64,000 bases of DNA from Pseudomonadota bacterium (lineage in GTDB: Bacteria > Pseudomonadota > Gammaproteobacteria > Steroidobacterales > Woeseiaceae): assembly GCA_022572185.1 (NCBI GenBank), contig JACZWL010000004.1, forward strand, positions 1-64,000, read 5' to 3'. The notes beneath the pieces were generated by a model. The model ran no database searches. It was not told the DNA's origin and saw only the letters and a program-made list of their open reading frames with translations. This document shows, one piece after another, positions 1-8,484 of this stretch. Within the stretch, counting starts at the first letter, position 1. Each line of letters begins with the position of its first letter. The position numbers were made by a program, and so were the translations under genes.

Positions 1-9
1 GCCGGAAAA

Positions 10-516
10 TCACTGGTCTTCCTCCACATGGTGAATCTCCTCCGCCCCTGCCTGTCTGATGATTGCCTCCGCCCTGGCCGCTTGCTCTCCCGCGGCGTCT
101 TCAACGACGACCACGAAGCGATCGATATTGGCCGCTGGCAGGTAAGGTCTGTCACGCCACGCGGGCAGGTCAGAGACGACATGAAACCCTAGCAGCGTAA
201 ACAACACGCCGAACAGTATCGTCATCTCGTAAGTGATAATTAAATATGGCGGTATCGTAATGATAGCCCTGCCACTGGTTGGCAGAACGAACACCAGCGC
301 CGTGCCGGCCGCCAGGGCGAAGCCCGCCAAGGCGCCTATGATGGCGCCGGCCAGAGAAAAGCGGCGCACCGGCGACTTGCCCAGTCCGAGTACTTTCTGC
401 GCTTCTTCCAGCGGCACAGGTGACAACAACGAGATTTTGTCGAACCCCGAAGATTGCAGCTTCTCCGCGGCAGCAAGAAAGTCCTCCTCAAACGCGAACG
501 TGCCCATGATCGCCAT
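10..516 (-). CDS. actD: ActD, DUF3341 membrane subunit of alternative complex III
   Basis: This is a 168-residue small membrane subunit of the quinol-oxidising alternative complex III. Two hydrophobic segments (about residues 53-78 and 91-114) separate a soluble N-terminal domain, beginning MAIMGTFAFEEDFL, from a C-terminal domain that ends in acidic residues; this is the DUF3341/ActD layout. The ATG at 516 overlaps the TGA of the upstream actC by one base, which fixes the start. Upstream in-frame starts inside actC would add an unconserved tail. ActD binds no cofactor in known complexes. The operon probably continues beyond position 1, where an actE-type cytochrome gene often follows. Confidence 0.88.
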   Translation of the reverse strand: MAIMGTFAFEEDFLAAAEKLQSSGFDKISLLSPVPLEEAQKVLGLGKSPVRRFSLAGAIIGALAGFALAAGTALVFVLPTSGRAIITIPPYLIITYEMTILFGVLFTLLGFHVVSDLPAWRDRPYLPAANIDRFVVVVEDAAGEQAARAEAIIRQAGAEEIHHVEEDQ

Positions 517-1841
517 CAGGCATCCCTCCTGAGCGGCTTGAGCGTCTCCTTGACCTCGTAAATCGATATCGCCGGGACCCATTTGATGAAGATCAGGAAC
601 AGCGTTGCAAAGATTGCAAATGAGCCGATCGTGATCGATATCTCGATCCAACTCGGGAAATAAAAGCCAAAGGCATTCGGCAGGAACTTGCGGGGCTGTG
701 ACGTAGCTACGATGATGAACCGCTCCGTGAGCATGCCGATGTTGATCAGGATGGAGATCACCAGCATCTTGTTCCAGGACCAGCGGAACTTCCTGAAGAA
801 CATCAACAAGGGAACAAAAGCGCAGAACAGAATCATCTCCCAGTAGAGTGGCGCATAGAAACCGGTTAGCTTGAACTTCAGCGCCTCCAGCTCGAAGGAC
901 GAGCCGCCGTACCAGGTGCTGAAAAGCTCGAGTATGTTGATGTAACTCCAGATAAGGGACAAGGCGATCAGCAGCTTGCCGAGATTGTCGAGATGCACCT
1001 GCCCGATGTAACGTTCAAAATTCAAATACTTCCTGAGGCAATACATCACGGTGACAATTCCGGCCGTACCGGAATAGATGGCGCCGCAAACAAAGTAAGG
1101 GGCGAAAATCGTGTGGTGCAGTCCCGGCACGATAGACAACGCAAAATCCCAGGACACGATGCTGTGCACCGACACCGCCAGCGGGATGACAAACACGGCA
1201 AAAAACGTGTAGGCCCACCCGAGCGTATGCCATTCCCTTGCGGTGCCCCGCCAGCCGAAGCAGAAAATCGTATAGAGTCGGCGACGCAGGCCGGTACTGG
1301 CATCCCTGACCGCAGCGAAGTCAGGCACAGAGCCCATGTAGATGAAAATCGAACTGGCCGTCAGATATGTGGTGATGGCCATGACGTCGAACATCAGGGG
1401 CGAGCGGAAATTTGGCCACAAGCCCATTTGATTGGGTATCGGAAAACTCCAGTGCACGAACCACACGCGGCCCAGGTGCACCATCACAAACAGCGCTGCG
1501 GTCATCAGTGAGAACAGCGTCATGGCCTCTGCGCTCCGGTAAACCGACTTGCGCCAGGGGCTGTTGGTGATGTGCAGTATGGCGGACAGCAATGTGCCGG
1601 AATGGCTTAAGCCGATCCAGAAAATAAAGTTCGAGAGATAAGTACCCCAGTAAGCATTGCGATTCATGCCGGCGGCACCAACGCCGACAATCAGCTGGTA
1701 GAACCAGGGCATGAAGAAGAAGATTACCGCCACGCTCATCGTGGTACCCAACAACATCCAGTATCTGGGGCCGGTCTCCAGCATCACAGACAGGATGTCC
1801 TTGTTGACTTCCGCGTAACTTGGCTGACCGTGATCAAACAT
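516..1841 (-). CDS. actC: ActC, NrfD/PsrC-family quinol-binding membrane subunit
   Basis: The 441-residue polytopic protein has about ten hydrophobic helices and belongs to the NrfD/PsrC family. In alternative complex III this subunit holds the quinol site and passes electrons to the Fe-S subunit. Typical features are the N-terminal acidic stretch before the first helix, the NFIFWIGLSHSGTL segment in an early helix, and a C-terminal basic cytoplasmic tail. It starts at ATG 1841, 41 bp after actB2, and its stop overlaps the actD start. Neighbouring pentaheme, Mo-like and Fe-S subunits make ACIII far more likely than a polysulfide or sulfite reductase. Confidence 0.9.
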   Translation of the reverse strand: MFDHGQPSYAEVNKDILSVMLETGPRYWMLLGTTMSVAVIFFFMPWFYQLIVGVGAAGMNRNAYWGTYLSNFIFWIGLSHSGTLLSAILHITNSPWRKSVYRSAEAMTLFSLMTAALFVMVHLGRVWFVHWSFPIPNQMGLWPNFRSPLMFDVMAITTYLTASSIFIYMGSVPDFAAVRDASTGLRRRLYTIFCFGWRGTAREWHTLGWAYTFFAVFVIPLAVSVHSIVSWDFALSIVPGLHHTIFAPYFVCGAIYSGTAGIVTVMYCLRKYLNFERYIGQVHLDNLGKLLIALSLIWSYINILELFSTWYGGSSFELEALKFKLTGFYAPLYWEMILFCAFVPLLMFFRKFRWSWNKMLVISILINIGMLTERFIIVATSQPRKFLPNAFGFYFPSWIEISITIGSFAIFATLFLIFIKWVPAISIYEVKETLKPLRRDA

Positions 1842-1882
1842 CGCCTGAGTTTCTTCCCGAGTAAATAATCCTGTTGCCGTGC

Positions 1883-2656
1883 CTACGATTCGGCATGCGC
1901 CTTTTTCAAATAGACGATTGACGGCGTCGTGTTCAGTTCTTCTAAAACCGTATAGCCCCTCGGGTCTTTCATCATCTTCGACACCTTGGCTTCGGGGTCG
2001 TTGCTGTCCCCGAATGCCATGGCCTCGGTCGGACAGCTCTGCACACAGGCCGGCACGACTTCGCCGTCGCGAACCCGGCGTCGGTCATCGTCCTTGGCGT
2101 TGTCTTTGGCCAGGCGGATGCGCTGGATGCAGAAAGTGCATTTTTCCATAACACCTTTTTCGCGTACGGTGACATCCGGATTCAGCTGTTGTTCCAGCGG
2201 TTCATCCCAGGTGTAGGTGAACCAGTTGAAATAGCGAACCTCATAGGGGCAGTAAACGGCGCAGGTCCGGGTGCCGATGCAGCGGTTATAAATCTGCGTG
2301 TTCAGTCCGTCCTGGTTGTGATAGGTGGCGAATACGGGGCATGCAATTTCACAGGGCGCAGCGTCGCAATGCTGGCAAAGCATCGGGATGAATCCCATCT
2401 TTACGTCGGGGTACTCGCCCTCCCAGTAGCGCTCGATACGTATCCATTTGATCTCGCGGTTCTGCGCGTAGCGTTTTTCGCCGACGATTGGAAGATTGTT
2501 TTCTGCCTGGCAGGCGACCACGCAGGCCTCACAACCCGTGCAGCGGTCCAGATCGATCGTCATCGTCCAGTGATAATCGAATTCGTCGTAATAACCGGGT
2601 TTCAGGTACTGCCTGAATTTTTCAACGAATGTACTCAAGTCATTGCCCCATTTCAC
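1883..2656 (-). CDS. actB2: ActB2, four-cluster ferredoxin-like subunit of alternative complex III
   Basis: The 257-residue protein carries four cysteine groups: C39/42/45/49, C94/97/102/106, C126/132/136, and C173/176/204/208. In the third group the expected second cysteine is Thr129 (CIGTRTCAVYC), so this group has three ligands, as for a [3Fe-4S] cluster. Three [4Fe-4S] plus one [3Fe-4S] is the inventory known for the Fe-S half of ActB. In better-known ACIII this half is fused to the Mo-like domain; here it is separate. A GTG start at 2656 overlaps the actB1 stop (GTGA). It should relay electrons from quinol at ActC towards the c hemes of ActA. Confidence 0.9.
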   Translation of the reverse strand: MKWGNDLSTFVEKFRQYLKPGYYDEFDYHWTMTIDLDRCTGCEACVVACQAENNLPIVGEKRYAQNREIKWIRIERYWEGEYPDVKMGFIPMLCQHCDAAPCEIACPVFATYHNQDGLNTQIYNRCIGTRTCAVYCPYEVRYFNWFTYTWDEPLEQQLNPDVTVREKGVMEKCTFCIQRIRLAKDNAKDDDRRRVRDGEVVPACVQSCPTEAMAFGDSNDPEAKVSKMMKDPRGYTVLEELNTTPSIVYLKKAHAES

Positions 2657-4896
2657 GCATGATCGTTCTTCGGTCCCAGAATCTGCCGACCGAGGGTGCG
2701 GGTTACGCCATCTGTCTTGATAATCTGCAAGCGTTCGCCGGTGTTCCTGACCCTGGCTCGCGTGGCCGCCCAGGCAAGATCACCCGACCTATCGTCAATT
2801 TGCATCGACACAAGATCCATCGGATTGGCGCCTCGGTTCCGGGCGTAACGACCGTAAGCCGTGTGACCCTGGCCAATAGGCATTGCGACAACCCCAGGCC
2901 TGAGCGCGGGGAAAATGAGTGCCGGGACGCTCACGGATCCGGCCGGAGTCTCTACTTCCAGAACGTCTCCCTCTCTAATTCCGAGATCCTCAGCTGTCGC
3001 CGGGTTGAGTTCTGCCCAGGACCCGTACACGACGCTGGTCAGCGGATCCGGCAATTCCTGCAGCCACGGCAAATTGGCGCCCCGGCCGTCCAGCAGACTT
3101 GCCGAGAGATACGGATGCAGCACCAACGGGTAATCCGTCTCGCTGCCTGCAAACTGTGACGCGGGGTTGGTAATCGCCGCAATCGTCGACGCACCGGAGG
3201 GCACTATTTGATCGCCGGTCATGACGCCCGGTTGTCCCCATACACCCGCTTCGAGCGCTGCCTGCCAGAATGCCTCAAAGTCCTGATCAGCCGACCCACG
3301 CTTTTCATATTCCTCACGCCACCGTTCCTTGACGAACTCCTCCATCGTACGCCAGGGCATCGCCATCGGCAGTTCACCGCCTATCTGTCGCACCAGGGAA
3401 AGCATGATGTCGCCCACCGGGAGCGTGTCATAAAGCGTTGTGACGACCGGCTGAGAAATCGAGGCCACCGGGAACCCGACACCGGGGTCCGGCACATCAT
3501 CGCCCCAGGATTCAAGATAGGTGTTTGTCGGCAGAATGAGATCCGCCTGTTCTGTCGTCTCGTCACGGAAGCTCGACAGCGCCACGATCAGCGGAACCTT
3601 GTCGAGGGCCTGCCTGAAGCCGACACCATCCGGCAGGGAGAAAATGGGATTACTGTCGTGTACTAATAATACGTCGACCTCGCCGGCTTCCATCGCCTCG
3701 ACGAGATCGAGAATTCCCTGCATGCCCGCCTGCCGCGTGCCCGGCGTAGCAGAAAACGCCTGATCAGAATTGAAAATAATGCCGCCGGGCTGGCCTAGAT
3801 TGCCGGCAAGGTGATTGAGCGCGTTGACGGCCACGGCACTGGCTACGGCATTCGTTCCGGCTGTAGTGGCCCCGCCTGCAATGGCAAGAGCCGCCTTGCT
3901 GGTTCCGAACTCCCGGGCTAGTTGCCGAATATTGCCTTCGCTGATGTCGGTTTCGGCAGACACGGCCGACGGTGAATAAGCCTGCAGTACATCTGACCAT
4001 TGGTCCCGATCACTGCCGTTGTAATGGCCATCACTGACCAGAATATGCGCGATACCAAGGGCGAGCAGGCCTTCAGTTCCCGGCCTGGCCGCAACCCACT
4101 CATCGGCGGCGGCGCCGGAGAGAGACATGCGCGGTTCGACCTGCACAGTCTTGCCACGGCGGCCTGCCCGTCCCTGACGCATATGCCCGTAGGCGAGGCT
4201 GTGGTGAACCGGAGAGATCCAGGTACCCAGATAGTCGGCGCCGAATGACAGCAGCAAATCGGCGTTCTTGATGTCGTAGTAAGGCAGTTGGTCGATGCCG
4301 AAAGATATTTTGTTTGCTGCCTTTAATGCACTTGGGTAGGTAAAGTCGTATTGCTGGTAGTGGTCGGAACCCAGCAAGCCCATGAACTGCGCAAATAGCT
4401 CGTCGAGGTGACCTCTGACGCGACCGGTCAACAGCCTGACGCGACTGGCATTATTTTCGATTTTCAGCCGGCCGATGCGGCTTCCGATAGTGGTGAGCAC
4501 CTCATCCCAGCTTATCGGATAGAAGTTGCCGGTTCCGCGTTGCCCGGCATTCGTCAACGGCTCCCGGATCCGGTCAGGATTATATAGAACATTGAGTCCG
4601 GACTGGCCGCGGGCGCACAAGCGGCCCTGGCTGACCGGGTGCACGGGATTACCTTCGATTTTCTTCGCCTTGCCTTCCCGAATACGCACCGAGATACCGC
4701 AACCGGCGGAACACTGATTGCATACCGTGTTGTACCAGGTTGCGATGCCGGGCGAGTAATCTTCCGGCGGTACTACCTGCGGAATCAGCAGTTCGACATC
4801 GCGCTCGATGCTCTCGCTGTACAGAACGCCGCCGACGGCACCGATGCCTCCGGCCCCGATATATTGCAGCAAGTCTCTACGGCTGATCTTTGACAT
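2653..4896 (-). CDS. actB1: ActB1, molybdopterin-oxidoreductase-like subunit of alternative complex III
   Basis: This 747-residue member of the Mo-bisPGD oxidoreductase fold begins with a twin-arginine motif (SRRDLL, residues 5-10), implying Tat export with the Fe-S partner. Cysteines 59, 62, 66 and 94 match the CxxCxxxC...C site that holds the proximal [4Fe-4S] cluster in the superfamily. No Cys or Sec is visible where a molybdenum ligand would be expected around residues 120-210, in keeping with the loss of Mo from ACIII. ATG 4896 is preferred over GTG 4914 because GGAGG and AAGGA lie just upstream of it. The gene follows actA and overlaps actB2 by 4 nt. Confidence 0.87.
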   Translation of the reverse strand: MSKISRRDLLQYIGAGGIGAVGGVLYSESIERDVELLIPQVVPPEDYSPGIATWYNTVCNQCSAGCGISVRIREGKAKKIEGNPVHPVSQGRLCARGQSGLNVLYNPDRIREPLTNAGQRGTGNFYPISWDEVLTTIGSRIGRLKIENNASRVRLLTGRVRGHLDELFAQFMGLLGSDHYQQYDFTYPSALKAANKISFGIDQLPYYDIKNADLLLSFGADYLGTWISPVHHSLAYGHMRQGRAGRRGKTVQVEPRMSLSGAAADEWVAARPGTEGLLALGIAHILVSDGHYNGSDRDQWSDVLQAYSPSAVSAETDISEGNIRQLAREFGTSKAALAIAGGATTAGTNAVASAVAVNALNHLAGNLGQPGGIIFNSDQAFSATPGTRQAGMQGILDLVEAMEAGEVDVLLVHDSNPIFSLPDGVGFRQALDKVPLIVALSSFRDETTEQADLILPTNTYLESWGDDVPDPGVGFPVASISQPVVTTLYDTLPVGDIMLSLVRQIGGELPMAMPWRTMEEFVKERWREEYEKRGSADQDFEAFWQAALEAGVWGQPGVMTGDQIVPSGASTIAAITNPASQFAGSETDYPLVLHPYLSASLLDGRGANLPWLQELPDPLTSVVYGSWAELNPATAEDLGIREGDVLEVETPAGSVSVPALIFPALRPGVVAMPIGQGHTAYGRYARNRGANPMDLVSMQIDDRSGDLAWAATRARVRNTGERLQIIKTDGVTRTLGRQILGPKNDHA

Positions 4897-4916
4897 TCGG
4901 TCCTTTGCCTCCACGA

Positions 4917-5462
4917 TTACTTATGACAGGTCCAGCAATCGCGACCGTGTTCGACGTTTTTCTCCGTATGGCATTCGACGCACCAGGGCATTCTCATTGT
5001 TGCAACACGGGTAATGCGGTCCATTGTCTCTACCGGGCCATGACACTCCTGACACTCGAGGTCCGCCTTAACGTGCCGCTTATGCGTAAAGTGAACAAAA
5101 TCGGGTACATCGTGTACCTTGATCCACGGTATAGGTTCACGATTTTCCCAGAATGCCATCAGTTTCAGGATCTCCGGCTGGTCACGGACGCTGGGTAAAG
5201 ACTTGTGACATCCAATGCATTTGCTAACGCTGGGGACACCGGCGACCGGTGTCGTGTCCGCATAGATGTGACAGTGCTGGCACGGAATCTCATTGTCCGC
5301 TGCATGCACCTTGTGACTGAATTCGATTGGCTGGACCGGGCTGCGGTCCGAAAAATATTTGCCGTGCACCCATGCGCCTATCAGCAGCCCGAACACCGCC
5401 ACAAGCCCGAGCAGGGCTGGCTTCCTCGCGGGCCGGAGCGCGTCGAGAACGGAGATAGACAA
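4917..5462 (-). CDS. actA: ActA, pentaheme cytochrome c subunit of alternative complex III
   Basis: This is a membrane-anchored pentaheme c-type cytochrome. Five CxxCH motifs are visible (CQHCH, CIGCH, CQECH, CVECH, CWTCH, near residues 61, 82, 137, 161 and 176), with one N-terminal hydrophobic segment at about 15-33. ActA carries electrons from the Fe-S chain to the soluble acceptor. No ATG fits: the start chosen is TTG 5462, seven bases after a GGGGG tract; another TTG lies at 5510 inside a palindrome. It is the first gene of the leftward act operon and diverges from a diheme cytochrome c gene. The protein is 181 residues from TTG 5462. Confidence 0.85.
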   Translation of the reverse strand: MSISVLDALRPARKPALLGLVAVFGLLIGAWVHGKYFSDRSPVQPIEFSHKVHAADNEIPCQHCHIYADTTPVAGVPSVSKCIGCHKSLPSVRDQPEILKLMAFWENREPIPWIKVHDVPDFVHFTHKRHVKADLECQECHGPVETMDRITRVATMRMPWCVECHTEKNVEHGRDCWTCHK

Positions 5463-5467
5463 ATTGT

Positions 5468-5512
5468 GCCCCCTTCTTTGGGGGCAAGAGTTTGCCCGTA
5501 AGCCGGGCAAAC
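5468..5512. promoter_or_regulatory. Two adjacent hairpins at the 5' end of the act operon
   Basis: Two perfect inverted repeats lie head to tail. The first has arms 5468-5473 and 5480-5485 (GCCCCC/GGGGGC). The second has arms 5490-5498 and 5504-5512 (GTTTGCCCG/CGGGCAAAC). In act-operon RNA the first hairpin pairs the GGGGG tract that best serves as ribosome binding site for the TTG start at 5462. The 8-mer GTTTGCCC of the second recurs at 5530-5537. They could be a translational control hairpin or operator half-sites; the sequence alone does not decide. Confidence 0.4.
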
Positions 5513-5685
5513 TACAAATTCATGGCCGAGTTTGCCCTCAGTATGATTCCAGCATGGTCCCCGCAGCAGGGATCAGCCAATCCGAACGCATGCGACCCCC
5601 AATAATTTCCCGGGCTTGCGCCGTGACGGTGACTTCGGTAGGTTTAGCCGCGCTTGCAATGCCCACAGGTGCGCAAAAGCGAATC

Positions 5686-6333
5686 ATGAGAACACTCGTC
5701 CTTACGGGATTTCTGTTGCTAATCAGCCTCGGCGCCGGATCGGCCGCACAGGCGGCCGGCGATATCGAAGCAGGCAAGGTGCTATATAAGATCTGCACGG
5801 CTTGTCACGGACCGGATGCTGAGGGCATGGCTACGCTGAACGCCCCGGCCAATGCCGGCCAGGATCCCTGGTATCTGACCCGTCAGTTGAAAAACTTCAG
5901 GGCCGGTATTCGTGGCGCTCACCCGGACGATACCTTCGGCGCACAAATGCGCCCGATGGCGATGATGCTGGCCGACGAACAGGACATCGCCAACGTAGTG
6001 GCCTACTTGTCGAGCATGGACATACCGGATCCCCCGCAAACAGTGGACGGCGATGTAGCGGCCGGCAAAAAAGCATACGAGACCTGCATCCCCTGCCATG
6101 GAGAATTCGGTGAGGGTGCCAAGTCGCTGGACGCGCCACGGTTGTCGAATCAGCATGACTGGTACATCGTCAGACAACTGGAAAACTTCAAGGCCGGGGT
6201 TCGCGGCACGCATCAAAGCGATATTTACGGTGCACAAATGCGCATCATGGCGCAGATGCTGGAAACCGATGAACGGGTGAGAGCCGTCGCCGCTTACATT
6301 GCCACCATAGAGTACCGGCCCGGCAGCGAGTAA
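5686..6333 (+). CDS. Periplasmic diheme cytochrome c (c4/c553-like)
   Basis: A 215-residue exported cytochrome with a Sec signal peptide (MRTLVLTGFLLLISLGAGSA, cleavage near AQA-AGD) and two homologous heme domains. The heme motifs are CTACH (37-41) and CIPCH (134-138). Each domain also carries a QLxNFxxGxRG stretch followed by GAQMR, the likely source of the methionine ligand. The same signature occurs twice in the subunit II tail of the neighbouring oxidase. It lies between divergent act genes and the cox operon, so it is a good candidate shuttle from ACIII to the oxidase. The ribosome binding site is weak; an ATG at 5659 would extend the N-terminus. Confidence 0.85.
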   Translation: MRTLVLTGFLLLISLGAGSAAQAAGDIEAGKVLYKICTACHGPDAEGMATLNAPANAGQDPWYLTRQLKNFRAGIRGAHPDDTFGAQMRPMAMMLADEQDIANVVAYLSSMDIPDPPQTVDGDVAAGKKAYETCIPCHGEFGEGAKSLDAPRLSNQHDWYIVRQLENFKAGVRGTHQSDIYGAQMRIMAQMLETDERVRAVAAYIATIEYRPGSE

Positions 6334-6356
6334 ATTTGCCTCAGCCATTTTGAATT

Positions 6357-6374
6357 CGCCCGTCCTGACGGGCG
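6357..6374. terminator. Hairpin between convergent genes
   Basis: A perfect 8-bp stem (CGCCCGTC/GACGGGCG) with a two-base loop lies between the convergent cytochrome c and DUF6941 genes. It has no strong T tract on either strand, so bidirectional termination is inferred from position rather than from a canonical signature. Confidence 0.4.
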
Positions 6375-6381
6375 ATCTCGC

Positions 6382-6798
6382 CTACGATCGTTCTTCTTGC
6401 TCGTGTGACGAACGTAGCAAGTACATGGATGGCCCGGTCATTTTATTGCCATTGAAATCCATGCGGATCCGATAGCGCCCCGGTGCCGGAAACATGACGT
6501 TCTTCAAGGGCAGAACGAACTGAGTCCTGGCGGGTGCCTTGGACTGCGGCTGCTGTTCCACATCGGTATGGCCTTCGATCGTGAATATCGACTTTCCCCC
6601 GGGATCGGTCAAATCTATCCTGAACGGTATCCGGCCCTGCTCATGCCGATCCCATTCGACGATCCCGGCAAGCACCATTTGATCCTGACGGGCCGGAAAA
6701 TCAGGAGCACGGAGGTCATTGAAGACGCCGTGAATATTGAGTTTTCCATCGGGCCCTGCACCGGCGTCGGTGCAAAAGAGGAAAATCGTCTCCATCAT
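6382..6798 (-). CDS. DUF6941-like conserved hypothetical protein
   Basis: A 138-residue soluble protein beginning METIFLFCTDAGAGPDGKLNIHG. The GPDGKLNIHGVF segment followed by an all-beta pattern resembles the DUF6941 group of short uncharacterised bacterial proteins, which look like a single beta-sandwich. I see no catalytic motif, signal peptide or membrane segment. A good ribosome binding site (GGAGGGG) precedes the ATG pair at 6798/6795. It sits alone, convergent with the cytochrome gene and divergent from coxB, so the neighbourhood does not suggest a respiratory role. Confidence 0.6.
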   Translation of the reverse strand: MMETIFLFCTDAGAGPDGKLNIHGVFNDLRAPDFPARQDQMVLAGIVEWDRHEQGRIPFRIDLTDPGGKSIFTIEGHTDVEQQPQSKAPARTQFVLPLKNVMFPAPGRYRIRMDFNGNKMTGPSMYLLRSSHEQEERS

Positions 6799-6910
6799 TC
6801 AACCCCTCCGCCACCGTCTCGAGAACCCAGGAGACGACAGTCTAACCTGTGGAAATCAGATACTGAATCCTCTATTCTCCACCTTGGAATCAGTCTGAAC
6901 GTCCTGGAAC

Positions 6911-6926
6911 GCGGCTTGCAAGCCGC
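6911..6926. promoter_or_regulatory. 16-bp perfect palindrome upstream of the cox operon
   Basis: GCGGCTTGCAAGCCGC is self-complementary over its full length. It lies in the 270-bp gap between the divergent DUF6941 and coxB genes, about 145 bp before the coxB start. This size and symmetry suit a dimeric regulator site, but a hairpin element is also possible. No clear -35/-10 pair was found in the gap. Confidence 0.3.
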
Positions 6927-7068
6927 TTCTGATGTTGGGGGTGCCTGATTCCCAGGCCGCTGACTACAACAATTTCATGCAGGCTGATTACGCAGAAGAC
7001 CGACGGCAGACCGCATTCCAGTGCGATACAACATCCGCGGCAGTAACGATATCAAGGATACATAAAGT

Positions 7069-8418
7069 ATGCCTATAGCAGTTGTGTTGATTTTGTTGGT
7101 AGTGGGTTCGCTCGTTTTTCACTTCCTCAGTCCGTGGACCTTTACACCGATCGCCTCAAATTGGGGCATGATCGACACCACAGTCGACATAACATTTGTT
7201 GTGACCGGCATTGTATTTGTTGCCATTAATCTTTTCATGGCCTACGCGATCATTCGCTACCGCCACCGGGAAGGCCTGACGGCGAAGTACGAACCGGAAA
7301 ACAAAAAACTGGAAGTCTGGCTTACCGTGCTGACGACCATCGGTGTCGCCGCAATGCTGACACCCGGATTGTTTGTCTGGGCCAAATTCGTAACGGTCCC
7401 CGCAGGGGCGACTGAAATCGAAGTTGTGGGCCAGCAATGGCGCTGGAGTTATCGTCTTCCCGGCAGAGATGGCGAATTCGGCTCGGTCGATGCAAAGTTA
7501 ATCGACCCTGAAAACCCGTTCGGCATCGATCCGGGCGACCCGAACGGACGCGATGATGTGCTGATCGATGATGCCATCGTGCATATTCCCCTCGGCGAGC
7601 CGGTGCGATTCTGGCTGCGCTCGAAAGACGTATTGCACAATTTCACGGTTGCTCAATTCCGGGTCAAGATGGACCTGGTGCCGGGCATGGTGTCATACAT
7701 GTGGCTGGAACCGACCAAAGTGGGTGAATATGAAGTTCTCTGCGAAGAGCTGTGTGGTATCGCACATCACGCCATGCGCGGCAGGGTTATCGTTGACGAG
7801 CCCGAGGACTACCAGGCGTGGGTGGACAGCCAGTCGACCTTTGCCGAAATTCAGGCAAGGCCACCGGGCGATGCGGCGCTCGGGGCGGCGTCGTACGCCG
7901 TGTGCGCCGCCTGCCACGGGGCGCAGGGCGAGGGCCAGCTGGCACTGAATGCGCCGAAGCTCAGTGGGCAGGACTCACGGTATCTGAAAAAACAACTGCG
8001 AAATTACAAGCTCGGCATCCGCGGCACACATGAAGAGGATGTCTATGGCAGACAAATGCAGCCGATGGCCGCAACGCTAGTCAATGACGCAATGATCGAC
8101 AACGTCGTCGCCTATATCCTTTCGCTGCCTGATACGCCGGCGCCGGCGACGATCAGCGGAGATATTGTGCATGGTGCCAAGTTGTACGTGCTCTGCGCCA
8201 ATTGCCATGGCAAGGACGGCCAGGGTATTCAGATGAACGCCCCGCGGCAGGCCGGCATGAGCGACTGGTATCTGCTCAGCCAGCTGAAAAATTTCAAGCA
8301 AGGCGTTCGTGGAGAGCATCCTTACGACCTTCACGGTAAGCAAATGGGATTCATGGCACGGACACTTCACGACGAGCAGGCGATGCGGGACGTCATCGCT
8401 TACATCAACACTTTGTAG
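7069..8418 (+). CDS. coxB: caa3-type cytochrome c oxidase subunit II with two fused cytochrome c domains
   Basis: This 449-residue subunit has hydrophobic segments at about 1-20, 40-62 and 85-105, then the cupredoxin CuA domain. CuA ligands are visible as H190, C225, C229, H233 and M236 (CEELCGIAHHAM). The C-terminal third holds two cytochrome c domains with CAACH (279-283) and CANCH (376-380). Most caa3 enzymes have one fused heme domain; two is a cao-like variant. The domains are close relatives of the diheme cytochrome at 5.7 kb. It accepts electrons at the fused hemes and passes them via CuA to subunit I. It is first in the cox operon. Confidence 0.93.
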   Translation: MPIAVVLILLVVGSLVFHFLSPWTFTPIASNWGMIDTTVDITFVVTGIVFVAINLFMAYAIIRYRHREGLTAKYEPENKKLEVWLTVLTTIGVAAMLTPGLFVWAKFVTVPAGATEIEVVGQQWRWSYRLPGRDGEFGSVDAKLIDPENPFGIDPGDPNGRDDVLIDDAIVHIPLGEPVRFWLRSKDVLHNFTVAQFRVKMDLVPGMVSYMWLEPTKVGEYEVLCEELCGIAHHAMRGRVIVDEPEDYQAWVDSQSTFAEIQARPPGDAALGAASYAVCAACHGAQGEGQLALNAPKLSGQDSRYLKKQLRNYKLGIRGTHEEDVYGRQMQPMAATLVNDAMIDNVVAYILSLPDTPAPATISGDIVHGAKLYVLCANCHGKDGQGIQMNAPRQAGMSDWYLLSQLKNFKQGVRGEHPYDLHGKQMGFMARTLHDEQAMRDVIAYINTL

Positions 8419-8484
8419 GTATCGACAGGCAGGAAGTCTGTCCGAAGAATTTTTTAATGACCGTCTAAGCGCAAGGGGATTTTA

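Noticed and set aside
10-5462. Polysulfide, tetrathionate or sulfite reductase as the identity of the leftmost operon
   Set aside because: The pentaheme ActA and DUF3341 ActD subunits, absence of a Mo-ligand cysteine, and the [3Fe-4S]-type substitution fit alternative complex III better.
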